Shown here: positions 1-5,656 of the stretch, one piece after another
Layout of the letters: the number at the start of each line of letters is the position of its first letter
Numbering within the stretch: the first letter of the stretch is position 1
Assembly (NCBI GenBank): GCA_943323725.2
Contig: CALPIW020000116.1
Coordinates: 1 to 5,656 of the forward strand
Length of the DNA stretch: 5,656 bases
Direction: 5' to 3'
Source of the DNA: Polynucleobacter meluiroseus
GTDB taxonomy: Bacteria > Verrucomicrobiota > Verrucomicrobiia > Opitutales > UBA953
Program-made: the position numbers and the translations under genes
Notes under the pieces: generated by a model
The model's database searches: none
Seen by the model: the letters and a program-made list of their open reading frames with translations, nothing else
Told to the model about the DNA's origin: nothing

Positions 1-1305
1 GGGTCCGTTGGCCGCCTTGCCCTTGCCTTTGCCGCCCGCGGGTGCGGCGATGCCCATTTCCTGGCGCCAGGCGGCGACCGATGCGATGAGTTCTTGGGCG
101 AGCTCAGGTTGCTTGGCCTGGATCGGCGTGGTCTGGCCGGGGTCGGCGACCATGTCGAAGAGGTTGCCCGCGCCATCGAGACGATGGGTCTGGGTGCGCA
201 CGCTGACGTTGTTGCCCCAGGTGTTGAAGATCTGTCGCGGAGCCCAGTCGGCGTCGTTCCCGAGCTTGAGCAACGGCGAGAGGTCGCGGCCGTCCCGCGG
301 GCGGTCGCCGGCGCGTTTGATGCCGGCCAAGGATTCGAGCGTCGAGGCGAGGTCGATGGCGCCGGCGATGGGCTTCACTTGCGTGCCGGCGGCGATCTGG
401 CCGGGCCAGCGGATGAAGAGCGGCGACCGGACGCCGCCTTCGTCGGTGGTCGCCTTGGTCCCTTTCATGCCTCCCGTCCAGCGATGTCCGTTCGGGCCAT
501 TGTCCGAGAAGTAGACGACGATGGTGTCTTCCTCGAGCTTGAGCTCCTTGAGCTTGGCCAGGATGCGACCGACGTTGCGGTCCTGGTTCTCGACCATGGC
601 CAAGGCGCAGCGGGTCTCGTCAAGCTTCTCGGCTTGGGCGTTCGTCGCGGTCTGGCTGAGGGGTTTGTCTTTGAAACGCGCCCAGTCCGAGGCGGGCGCC
701 GACCATGGCGAATGCGGCGTGGTGAACGGCACGAAGCACAGGAAGGGCTTGGACTGGTTGCGCTCGATGAACTGCAGGGCCTTGTCCGTCAGGACATCCA
801 CGATGTAGCCTTTGGACGTCTTCATGACGCCGTTGTGCTCGAGCGGCGCGTCGAAATATTCGCCCCAGTGGCCGGAGGTGTAGCCCCAGAAGGTGTCGAA
901 GCCGCGGGCGAGCGGGTGATAGGGCCATTGGCTGCCGTTGTGCCACTTGCCGAAGAGGCCGGTGACGTACCCGGCGCCCTTGAAGGAGTCCGCCACGGTC
1001 TTTTCGTCGGGGTTCATGCGTTCCTGTCCGGTCGAGACGCCGTAGACGCCGAGCCGTCGGTGGTAGCGACCGGTGAGGAATTCCGAGCGGGTGGGGGCGC
1101 AGACGGGTTGGACGAAGAAGCGATCGAAATGCGCGCCCGCCTTGGCGATGCCGTCGATGTGCGGCGTGGCGACCTGGCGGTTACCGTTGAAGGAATAGTC
1201 GCCCCAGCCGGCGTCGTCGGCCAGCAGGACGACCACGTTGGGCGCCTTGGCCGATGCGAGGGCGGCCGCCAGGAGGAGGACACCGAGCAGGGCAAGTCGG
1301 CTCAT
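1..1305 (-). CDS. Secreted type I (formylglycine) sulfatase, C-terminal end outside window
   Basis: This gene encodes an exported sulfatase that would hydrolyse sulfate esters, probably on a polysaccharide; the substrate cannot be read from sequence. 435 codons are visible and no stop is reached. Residues 1-19 form a signal peptide (hydrophobic core, likely cleavage after ALASA). ADDAGWGD (29-36) supplies metal-binding aspartates. VCAPTRSEFLTGR places Cys69 in the C-x-P-x-R signature, where Cys is oxidised to formylglycine. GKWHNG (119-124), SDNG (267-270, metal-binding Asp268-Asn269) and K-A-T-T-D-E-G-G (284-291) are further sulfatase landmarks. The C-terminal subdomain has the usual NLFDMVADPGQTT motif (381-393). 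The visible end is a Gly/Lys tail (GGKGKGKAANG) past the catalytic fold, so little of the enzyme is likely missing. The ATG is fixed by an in-frame TAA two codons upstream, which is the hydrolase stop. There is no clear Shine-Dalgarno, so translation probably depends on coupling to the hydrolase. The maturation enzyme is not in the window. Confidence 0.95.
   Translation of the reverse strand, partial: MSRLALLGVLLLAAALASAKAPNVVVLLADDAGWGDYSFNGNRQVATPHIDGIAKAGAHFDRFFVQPVCAPTRSEFLTGRYHRRLGVYGVSTGQERMNPDEKTVADSFKGAGYVTGLFGKWHNGSQWPYHPLARGFDTFWGYTSGHWGEYFDAPLEHNGVMKTSKGYIVDVLTDKALQFIERNQSKPFLCFVPFTTPHSPWSAPASDWARFKDKPLSQTATNAQAEKLDETRCALAMVENQDRNVGRILAKLKELKLEEDTIVVYFSDNGPNGHRWTGGMKGTKATTDEGGVRSPLFIRWPGQIAAGTQVKPIAGAIDLASTLESLAGIKRAGDRPRDGRDLSPLLKLGNDADWAPRQIFNTWGNNVSVRTQTHRLDGAGNLFDMVADPGQTTPIQAKQPELAQELIASVAAWRQEMGIAAPAGGKGKGKAANGP
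1066..1101 (-). other. Sulfatase active-site signature (C-x-P-x-R...T-G-R)
   Basis: Residues 69-80 of the sulfatase read CAPTRSEFLTGR. Cys69 is the residue converted to formylglycine in this family, and Pro71 and Arg73 complete the recognition core. The nucleophile is Cys rather than Ser. Cys-type sites are matured by either the aerobic formylglycine-generating enzyme or the radical-SAM anaerobic maturase; the sequence does not say which is used here. Confidence 0.93.
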
Positions 1306-1311
1306 GACGGC

Positions 1312-2202
1312 TTACTTCTTGGCGGGCAGGTAGCCGAGCGAGACGAGGAAGGCGTCGGTCGCCGCCAAGGTCTCGGCATATTTCGACTTATTGAAGAAGC
1401 TGTGTTTCTCGCCTTCGTAGCCGACGAGTTCGCAGCGGTTGCCGGCGGCCTTCATGACTTCGGTGAATTTCTCGACGGTCGCGTAAGGCACGGTGGTATC
1501 GGCCGTGCCGTGGAAGATGATCGTGGGCGGCGTGCCTTTCTTGACGTGGTGGATCGGGGAGATTTCCGTCGGTTCGCAGCCGAACCTGGCCTTGTCGAGG
1601 CCGGCGCCGAAGCCCTTGAGGTCGACCCCGGGGAAGGGCGCCATCACCGTGCCGGGATTGAAGAGCACGAGGGCGTTGGGCAGGCAGGAGACGGACTTGT
1701 CATCCTTGGCGTCGTCGAGTCCGGGCAAGGTCGCGACGGAGGCGGCGAGATGGCCGCCGGCCGAACCGCCGGCGACGGCGATGCGTGCCGGGTCGATGCC
1801 GAGGCGCGCGGCGTTAGCGCGCACCCAGCGCACGCAGGCCTTGGCGTCGGAGACGCAGTCCGCGGGCTTGGCGTCCTGCCGGGTCTTCACGCGGTAGTCC
1901 GCGACGATCGCGATCATGCCGCGCTCGGCGAGATGGCGGCTCTGGGGTTCGAACTGGGTGGGCGAGCCGCCCGTCCAGCCGCCGCCGAAGAAGAACACGA
2001 TCGCAGGGCGGGGCGCGGTCTGCTTCGGCGCTTGATCGAAGACCCACACCTTGAGCTCGGTGTCGCCGATCTTGCGGTAAGTCTCGGACTTGGTGCCTTC
2101 GATCACGGGCGGGTGGCCGCCGGCTTTCTTCTTGGAGGATTTTTCCTGGGCGCCCGCGGTCAGCGCGACGCAAAGGGAGAGGAAGGCGAGGATGAGGCGC
2201 AT
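1312..2202 (-). CDS. Secreted alpha/beta hydrolase, esterase/lipase-like (BD-FAE/HSL-type)
   Basis: This is a complete 296-residue exported serine hydrolase, probably a carbohydrate or acyl esterase; the substrate is not known. Residues 1-18 are a signal peptide (cleavage after TAGA); Cys11 does not fit a lipobox. A short basic stretch KSSKKKAGG (21-29) precedes the fold. FFFGGGW (70-76) is the oxyanion-hole motif, with Phe in place of the His of classical HGGGW. GGSAGG (145-150) carries nucleophile Ser147. HGTADTTVPY (231-240) carries Asp235, and EKHSFF (265-270) carries His267, giving a complete triad. The mature part has five cysteines (116, 123, 173, 209, 257) that could form disulfides outside the cytoplasm. 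An in-frame TAG 15 bases upstream leaves this ATG as the sensible start. Its leader is pyrimidine-rich with no Shine-Dalgarno. The stop lies 6 bases before the sulfatase ATG, so the two are almost certainly co-transcribed. Dienelactone-hydrolase or prolyl-oligopeptidase-like peptidase activity is a less likely alternative. Confidence 0.9.
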   Translation of the reverse strand: MRLILAFLSLCVALTAGAQEKSSKKKAGGHPPVIEGTKSETYRKIGDTELKVWVFDQAPKQTAPRPAIVFFFGGGWTGGSPTQFEPQSRHLAERGMIAIVADYRVKTRQDAKPADCVSDAKACVRWVRANAARLGIDPARIAVAGGSAGGHLAASVATLPGLDDAKDDKSVSCLPNALVLFNPGTVMAPFPGVDLKGFGAGLDKARFGCEPTEISPIHHVKKGTPPTIIFHGTADTTVPYATVEKFTEVMKAAGNRCELVGYEGEKHSFFNKSKYAETLAATDAFLVSLGYLPAKK

Positions 2203-2377
2203 GGGGTTACCCGAGGACTAGAGGACCGGAGGGCCCGAGGCAAGGAGGGGAAAGCGAAATTGAAGACTGAATGGAGGGCTGAGTTGAGGGCTGAGTTGAT
2301 GGCTGCATCGATGACAGAGGACTGAATCGAGGGCAGAATCAAAGTCCTGTCCCCCGAAACGGCTCTCCGCTCAGCCC
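2203..2377. other. Intergenic leader between membrane-protein gene and hydrolase gene
   Basis: This 175-base region is the only real gap in the window. It is noticeably less GC-rich in its middle part, which holds the 12-bp tandem repeat. Next to the hydrolase ATG it is G/A-rich on the plus strand (pyrimidine-rich in the transcript). The nonamer AGGGCTGAG (2275-2283 and 2287-2295) has its reverse complement at 2370-2378, overlapping the upstream gene's stop codon. The transcript could therefore pair across a loop of about 74-86 bases, which is weak evidence for structure. No G+C-rich hairpin with a T-run, and no convincing -35/-10 pair, was found. It is unclear whether hydrolase-sulfatase is read from its own promoter here or by read-through from upstream. 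Confidence 0.5.
2262..2340. repeat. Degenerate 12-bp tandem repeat (minisatellite-like), six units plus a partial
   Basis: Plus-strand units are gaagactgaatg (2262-2273), gagggctgagtt (2274-2285), gagggctgagtt (2286-2297), gatggctgcatc (2298-2309), a 7-base partial gatgaca (2310-2316), gaggactgaatc (2317-2328) and gagggcagaatc (2329-2340). Two units are identical; the others match the consensus at 8-9 of 12 positions. On the transcribed strand the unit reads roughly (A/G)A(C/T)TCAG(C/T)CCTC. The array lies wholly in the leader of the hydrolase gene. It looks like slippage-derived sequence that has since drifted. A binding site for a regulator is possible but not shown. Confidence 0.75.
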
Positions 2378-2674
2378 TTAATTCCCGAACGGTCCCTGAT
2401 CCTGGGTGACTTTGCCGTGCGCGGCCTCTTCGGCTTCCAATCGCTTGAGTCGCTTGATGTATAGGACGAGTCCGACGAACAACAGGATATCGATTCCCAG
2501 CATGATCATGCCGGTCTGGGTCGCGTTGGGGCCGAGGTCGAAGGTCAGCGGACCGAAGAGCTTGCGCCAGAAGCTCGGCCGGCCGGGCTCGATGGACTCG
2601 ACGAAGCCGCCGATGAGGTAGAGCGAGCCCGTCGAGTAGGCGAGAATCGGGGGCAGCAGCTTCGCGGGCTTCAT
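2378..2674 (-). CDS. Small two-segment membrane protein, function unknown
   Basis: I do not recognise this 98-residue protein. Residues 6-25 (through ILAYSTGSLYLIGGFV) and 54-73 (TGMIMLGIDILLFVGLVLYI) are hydrophobic enough to cross the membrane. The 26-53 loop contains a Trp-Arg-Lys patch. After the second segment comes a basic, heptad-like stretch KRLKRLEAEEAA (74-85) and a polar tail. By the positive-inside rule the C-terminus is probably cytoplasmic, and both ends may be if the first segment is a true crossing. The ATG lies 7 bases downstream of the TAA of the large cytochrome gene, with no Shine-Dalgarno, which points to translational coupling. Given its place, a membrane anchor or electron-transfer partner for that protein is plausible, but there are no Cys and no obvious haem-ligand pattern to support a redox role. 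The gene call rests on clean boundaries, operon spacing and sensible hydrophobicity. Confidence 0.8.
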   Translation of the reverse strand: MKPAKLLPPILAYSTGSLYLIGGFVESIEPGRPSFWRKLFGPLTFDLGPNATQTGMIMLGIDILLFVGLVLYIKRLKRLEAEEAAHGKVTQDQGPFGN

Positions 2675-2681
2675 GCGAGGG

Positions 2682-5656
2682 TTACTTCTGGAAAGCCGGG
2701 GCGTTCTTGTCGCCGCCGCTGAGGACGAAAGCGACGAGGTCGAGGACTTCTTCCTGCGTGAGCATGCTCAGCAGCATGGGCGGCATGGGCGAGACCTTGG
2801 AGACTTCGATGCTCTTGACCTGCTTGCGGTCGAAGCCGACGCGCTGGTCAGGGTCGGAGAGGTCGGTGTTGATCTGCACGGTGTCGCCGTTGAGGTTCAC
2901 GATGACGCCGGTGACGGTCGAGTCGTCCTGCTTGGTCACGACGACGGGCGCGAACTGCTCGTTGATCTCCTTACTGGGATTGATGATCTGGTCGAGGAGG
3001 TCGTGCGGGCTGTAGCGGCCGCCGGCGCCGGTGAGGTCCGGGCCGTTCATGCCGCCGGCGTTGCCATAACGGTGGCAGGCGAAGCAGGCGGCGGCGCCGA
3101 ACATCTTACGGCCGTTCTCGAAATCGCGGCCCTTCATGCCGGTGCGCGTGGCGGCGCTCAGCTCTTCGAGGGTCCAGTTCTTGGGCGTGCGGCCGGCGAA
3201 GATGGCGCCGACGTTCTCATAGGCGGACTTGATGGGCGGGTTCTTGGCCAGGGCGACGAGCTTGTCATGGCGGGTCAGCTCCTCGGGCGAGTACGTGGCG
3301 AGGGAGTCGTTACGGATGAACTCGATGAACTTGCCGAAGCTCGAACCACCGCGGTAGCTGGCGGCCTTGACGAACCAGTTGAGCTGCTTCTCGCGGAGCT
3401 CCGGAGTCCAGCCGGCCTTGAGCATGCGCAGGCTGCGCATGATCTCCATCTCGGGCTCCTGGCTGCCGGCGTCGGCGACCACGGCCATGGCCTTGGCGGC
3501 CAGGGTCGGAGACTGCAGGAAGCTCAGGGTCTCGGTGAGGAGCCAGTTGAGCTCGAAGTTCGCCGCGGGATAGGCGGCGTCGTAATAGCGGGTCACGGCG
3601 GCGACACCGGCGTCGTCCGGCTTGCCGTAGCGGTGCAGGACGATCTGGGCGACGCGGAGGTTCAGGAGCTTCTGCTCCTGGGTGAGTTTCGTGAAGTCAT
3701 CGGCGCGCAGGGCCGCGAGCAGGCGATCGCGCAGGACGGCCTGTTCGGCGGTGGGCTCAGCGGTCGTGGGCGCGATGCCGGTGCGCGGATCGGGCTTGGC
3801 GGCCTTGGCGGTGTGGTAAGGGCAGGGGGCGGCCTGACGCGCCAGCGCGAGCAGGGCCTCGAGGCGGGCGGTGGCGTTCTGCTCGGCGAAGGCGCGCTCG
3901 CTCCAGCCGGCGTGCGGCTGATGCTCGAGCACGACACGCGCGGCGAAACGCAGCCAGCGGTCGGACGACGAGAGGTGCGGCCAGGCGACGTCCGCGGCCT
4001 TGGGGTCCTGCTTGCCATGGAACTGCTCGAGAGCCTTGCGGGCGGCGACTTCGGGCGCGGCCTTGGCGACGGAGTCTAGGACGGGGTCGGTGGATTCCTT
4101 ACCCACGTAGGTGACGCGGTAGAGGCCGGACTGGACCTTGCGTCCGCCGATGGCGAAGTACATCGCGCCGTCCTGCGGGTGGATGGCGAGGTCGGTCACG
4201 GGGAGCGGCGCGCCCTGGATGAAGTCTTCCTTCACGCCGACATAGCTCGCGCCCTGCGGCTTGAGCTGGACGGCGTAGATCTTCCCCCAGCTCCAATCCA
4301 TGATGTAGAGGGCTTCCTGATACTTCGCCGGGAACTTGGCGCCGTAGCCGAAGGCGATGCCGGTGGGCGAGCCAGGGCCGATGTTCACGGTCGCAGGCAG
4401 GTTGTCGGGGTAGAATTCCGGATACTTGCCGGCCCCGTTGCGCCAGCCGTATTCGCCGCCGCTGACGACGTGGTTCACGCGCGTGGGGCGATACCACGGG
4501 GTGTTGAAGTCATACTCCATGTCGGCGTCGTACGTGAACAGGTCGCCGGCGCGGTTGAGGGCGCCGCCGTAAATATTGCGGAAGCCGCTGGCGAAGGTCT
4601 CGAAGGTCTTCCCGTCCTTGCTGATGCGGTAGACGATGCCGCCCGGGGCGAGCACGTGGCGGTTGTGGCCGCGGCCGTCCGGCATGCGCGGGAGGAGGTG
4701 GTCGTCGCCCCAGAGCGGCGCGACGGGCGAGGTGGCCGGGGTCTCGGTCTTCACGGAATTATTTCCGGTGATGAGGTAGAAGCCCTGCTGGTCAGGGGTG
4801 ACGACGACCTTGTGGACGCCGTGGTCGCCGCCGGACTGGATGTCGCGGATGAGTTCGACCTTGTCGAGCTGGTCGTCGCCGTCGCTGTCGCTGAGGCGGT
4901 AGAAGCCGCTGGGGATCTTCTTCTCGTAATCGTTCACGCCGGCGTAGAGGGCGCCGAAGGCCCAGGTCATGCCGTTGATGGCACGGATGTTCACCGGCAT
5001 CTTCTTGATGTCGGCGGCTTTGAGGGTCTGGCCGGCGGCGGGCGCGGGGAAGCGGTAGAGGTCGCCGTATTGGTCGCTGGCGTAGATGCGCCCTTTGTCA
5101 TCGACGCACAGGGCCACCCAGGAGCCTTTCTCGGCGCCGGGGACGGAGTAGAGGAGTTCGACCTTGAAACCGGCGGGAGCCTTGATGCGGCCGACAGGCG
5201 TGGCCTTATTCTCGCCGATTTCCTTACCGGCGTCAGGTGCCGAAGCCTTCTTGGCGGGAGCCTTAGCCTTCGCCTTGCCCGGCGCGGGTGCGGCCTTCGG
5301 CGCGTTCTTGGCGGGGGCCTTCTTGCCCGCGCCCGGGGGGACGATGCGCTGGGCGTCGCTGGGGATGGGGCTCTTGTCCAGGGTGACGAGCGGGGACTCC
5401 GGGAGTTCCTTGAGCATGACGTCCTTGATCTGGACGATCATGGCCGGGCCTTTGTGCACCTGGAAGGCGAGCAGGCCTTCGAGTTCGCGGTCCTTGGCGT
5501 CGTGGTCGATGAGTTCGATGGTGACCTTGCCGTCGACCTTGTGGATCAGGCGGTTGCCTTGGGCGATGATGACATACTCGTGCCACTCGGTGAAATCGAC
5601 CTTCACGGGGTCGTGTTCGGCGGAAAGCCACTTGGCGGCCTTGTCGTCGATGATGA
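2682..5656 (-). CDS. PVC-type multidomain redox protein: DUF1080, dehydrogenase propeller, helical repeats, cytochrome c (N-terminus outside window)
   Basis: 990 residues are visible, numbered from the first full codon at 5654; the reading frame stays open to the window edge, so the true start is beyond it. Residues 1-87 are the C-terminal half of a DUF1080 (3-keto-disaccharide hydrolase-like) jelly roll: W-H-E-Y, GNRLIHKVDGK, LLAFQVHKGPAMIVQIKDV. A Lys/Ala/Pro linker follows (about 107-147). Residues 155-520 form a six-bladed propeller of the soluble glucose/sorbosone dehydrogenase type (Pirellula/Verrucomicrobium N-terminal family), with DHGVH (277-281), GFRN (357-360) and GGEYGW (399-404) matching landmarks of PQQ glucose dehydrogenases. 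Residues 524-830 are helical and HEAT-like. The C-terminal cytochrome domain has CFACH (857-861) and a Met-rich segment with candidate axial ligand Met957. The likely role is oxidation of a sugar-like substrate outside the cytoplasm with electrons passed to haem c. This is family-based inference; the substrate is unknown and PQQ use is unproven. It heads the visible cluster and is followed after 7 bases by the small membrane gene. Confidence 0.93.
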   Translation of the reverse strand, partial: IIDDKAAKWLSAEHDPVKVDFTEWHEYVIIAQGNRLIHKVDGKVTIELIDHDAKDRELEGLLAFQVHKGPAMIVQIKDVMLKELPESPLVTLDKSPIPSDAQRIVPPGAGKKAPAKNAPKAAPAPGKAKAKAPAKKASAPDAGKEIGENKATPVGRIKAPAGFKVELLYSVPGAEKGSWVALCVDDKGRIYASDQYGDLYRFPAPAAGQTLKAADIKKMPVNIRAINGMTWAFGALYAGVNDYEKKIPSGFYRLSDSDGDDQLDKVELIRDIQSGGDHGVHKVVVTPDQQGFYLITGNNSVKTETPATSPVAPLWGDDHLLPRMPDGRGHNRHVLAPGGIVYRISKDGKTFETFASGFRNIYGGALNRAGDLFTYDADMEYDFNTPWYRPTRVNHVVSGGEYGWRNGAGKYPEFYPDNLPATVNIGPGSPTGIAFGYGAKFPAKYQEALYIMDWSWGKIYAVQLKPQGASYVGVKEDFIQGAPLPVTDLAIHPQDGAMYFAIGGRKVQSGLYRVTYVGKESTDPVLDSVAKAAPEVAARKALEQFHGKQDPKAADVAWPHLSSSDRWLRFAARVVLEHQPHAGWSERAFAEQNATARLEALLALARQAAPCPYHTAKAAKPDPRTGIAPTTAEPTAEQAVLRDRLLAALRADDFTKLTQEQKLLNLRVAQIVLHRYGKPDDAGVAAVTRYYDAAYPAANFELNWLLTETLSFLQSPTLAAKAMAVVADAGSQEPEMEIMRSLRMLKAGWTPELREKQLNWFVKAASYRGGSSFGKFIEFIRNDSLATYSPEELTRHDKLVALAKNPPIKSAYENVGAIFAGRTPKNWTLEELSAATRTGMKGRDFENGRKMFGAAACFACHRYGNAGGMNGPDLTGAGGRYSPHDLLDQIINPSKEINEQFAPVVVTKQDDSTVTGVIVNLNGDTVQINTDLSDPDQRVGFDRKQVKSIEVSKVSPMPPMLLSMLTQEEVLDLVAFVLSGGDKNAPAFQK
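3072..3086 (-). other. Haem c attachment motif CFACH
   Basis: This is the only C-x-x-C-H motif in the large protein (residues 857-861). It is followed by GNAGGMNGPDLTGAGGRYSPHDLLDQIINPS-type sequence, as in the PVC-specific haem-binding domain. His861 would be the proximal haem ligand. The distal ligand is probably one of the methionines in SPMPPM (residues 955-960, codons at about 2775-2792). The protein must therefore be exported for haem attachment, although its signal peptide lies outside the window. Confidence 0.9.
4854..4889 (-). other. EF-hand-like calcium loop inside the propeller
   Basis: Residues 256-267 of the large protein read DSDGDDQLDKVE. Asp at loop positions 1, 3 and 5 and Glu at position 12 fit the D-x-D-x-D...E calcium-binding pattern. 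It sits between propeller strands, after FYRLS. Similar D-x-D-G-D insertions are common in extracellular PVC propellers. The pattern is seen directly; calcium binding is inferred. Confidence 0.6.
5241..5324 (-). repeat. Lys/Ala/Pro-rich interdomain linker coding segment
   Basis: This segment encodes residues 111-138 of the large protein, made almost only of Lys, Ala and Pro, with the near-repeat KAPAKNAPK / KAPAKKAS. It separates the DUF1080 jelly roll from the propeller and is best read as an extended, positively charged flexible linker. It is low-complexity sequence, so alignments across it will be unreliable. Confidence 0.8.

Noticed and set aside
2168..2202. Hydrolase as a lipoprotein using Cys11
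   Set aside because: The residue before Cys11 is Leu, not Gly, Ala or Ser, and a better signal peptidase I site follows at TAGA-QE.
2215..2243. Promoter for the hydrolase (TTGCCT, 17 bases, TAGTCC on the minus strand)
   Set aside because: The -35 matches 4 of 6 consensus bases, but the -10 is poor and would place the start almost on the ATG. Not better than chance.
94..2325. 743-codon open frame on the plus strand
   Set aside because: It is the exact codon-on-codon antisense of the sulfatase and hydrolase, which share one frame. Its translation is dominated by Gly, Ala, Glu, Val, Arg and Asp with no recognisable motif, while the minus strand carries full catalytic signatures. Long antisense frames are expected in GC-rich genes.
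2262..2340. CRISPR array
   Set aside because: Units are 12 bp, directly abutting and degenerate, with no spacers and no cas genes.
2160..2342. 60-codon minus-strand frame through the 12-bp repeats as a leader peptide
   Set aside because: It has only a TTG start, no ribosome binding site, and its repeating NSAL pattern follows directly from the DNA repeat. It also overlaps the hydrolase start in another frame.
2361..2376. Terminator hairpin after the small membrane gene
   Set aside because: Only a 4-bp GGCT/AGCC stem with an 8-base loop can be drawn, and no T-run follows on the minus strand.
2673..4079. 468-codon open frame on the plus strand
   Set aside because: It is the codon-on-codon antisense of the helical and cytochrome part of the large protein, with the same biased composition and no domain signal.
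2682..5606. GTG at 5606 as the start of the large protein
   Set aside because: The frame stays open to the window edge, and the residues upstream (K-W-L-S-A-E-H-D-P) continue a typical DUF1080 strand. The GTG is an internal Val codon.

Overview
This GC-rich window (roughly two thirds G+C by eye) carries four genes, all on the minus strand and tightly packed. The organism is most likely a member of the PVC group, probably Verrucomicrobiota and possibly Planctomycetota. The main evidence is the large protein, which joins a DUF1080 domain, a 'Pirellula/Verrucomicrobium-type' dehydrogenase propeller, a helical-repeat region and a single-haem cytochrome c domain. A secreted type I sulfatase and a secreted esterase-like hydrolase next to it fit the same group. 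This assignment rests on recalled family knowledge and no database search was run.

In transcription order (right to left): (i) 5656-2682, a very large secreted or periplasmic redox protein whose 5' end lies outside the window; (ii) 2674-2378, a 98-residue protein with two predicted membrane segments, starting 7 bases after the stop of (i); (iii) an intergenic region at 2377-2203 with a degenerate 12-bp tandem repeat; (iv) 2202-1312, a secreted alpha/beta hydrolase with an intact Ser-Asp-His triad; (v) 1305-1, a secreted formylglycine-type sulfatase whose 3' end lies outside the window. The sulfatase starts 6 bases after the hydrolase stop and in the same reading frame.

The set reads as an envelope module for attacking decorated polysaccharide or glycoside. 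The sulfatase would remove sulfate esters and the hydrolase acyl esters. The DUF1080/propeller/cytochrome protein would act on sugars and pass electrons to its haem, and the small membrane protein might anchor or couple it to the membrane. The domain calls are well supported by motifs; substrates and the shared pathway are inference. No RNA gene, CRISPR array, insertion sequence or convincing terminator was seen. None of the three visible start codons has a clear Shine-Dalgarno sequence.
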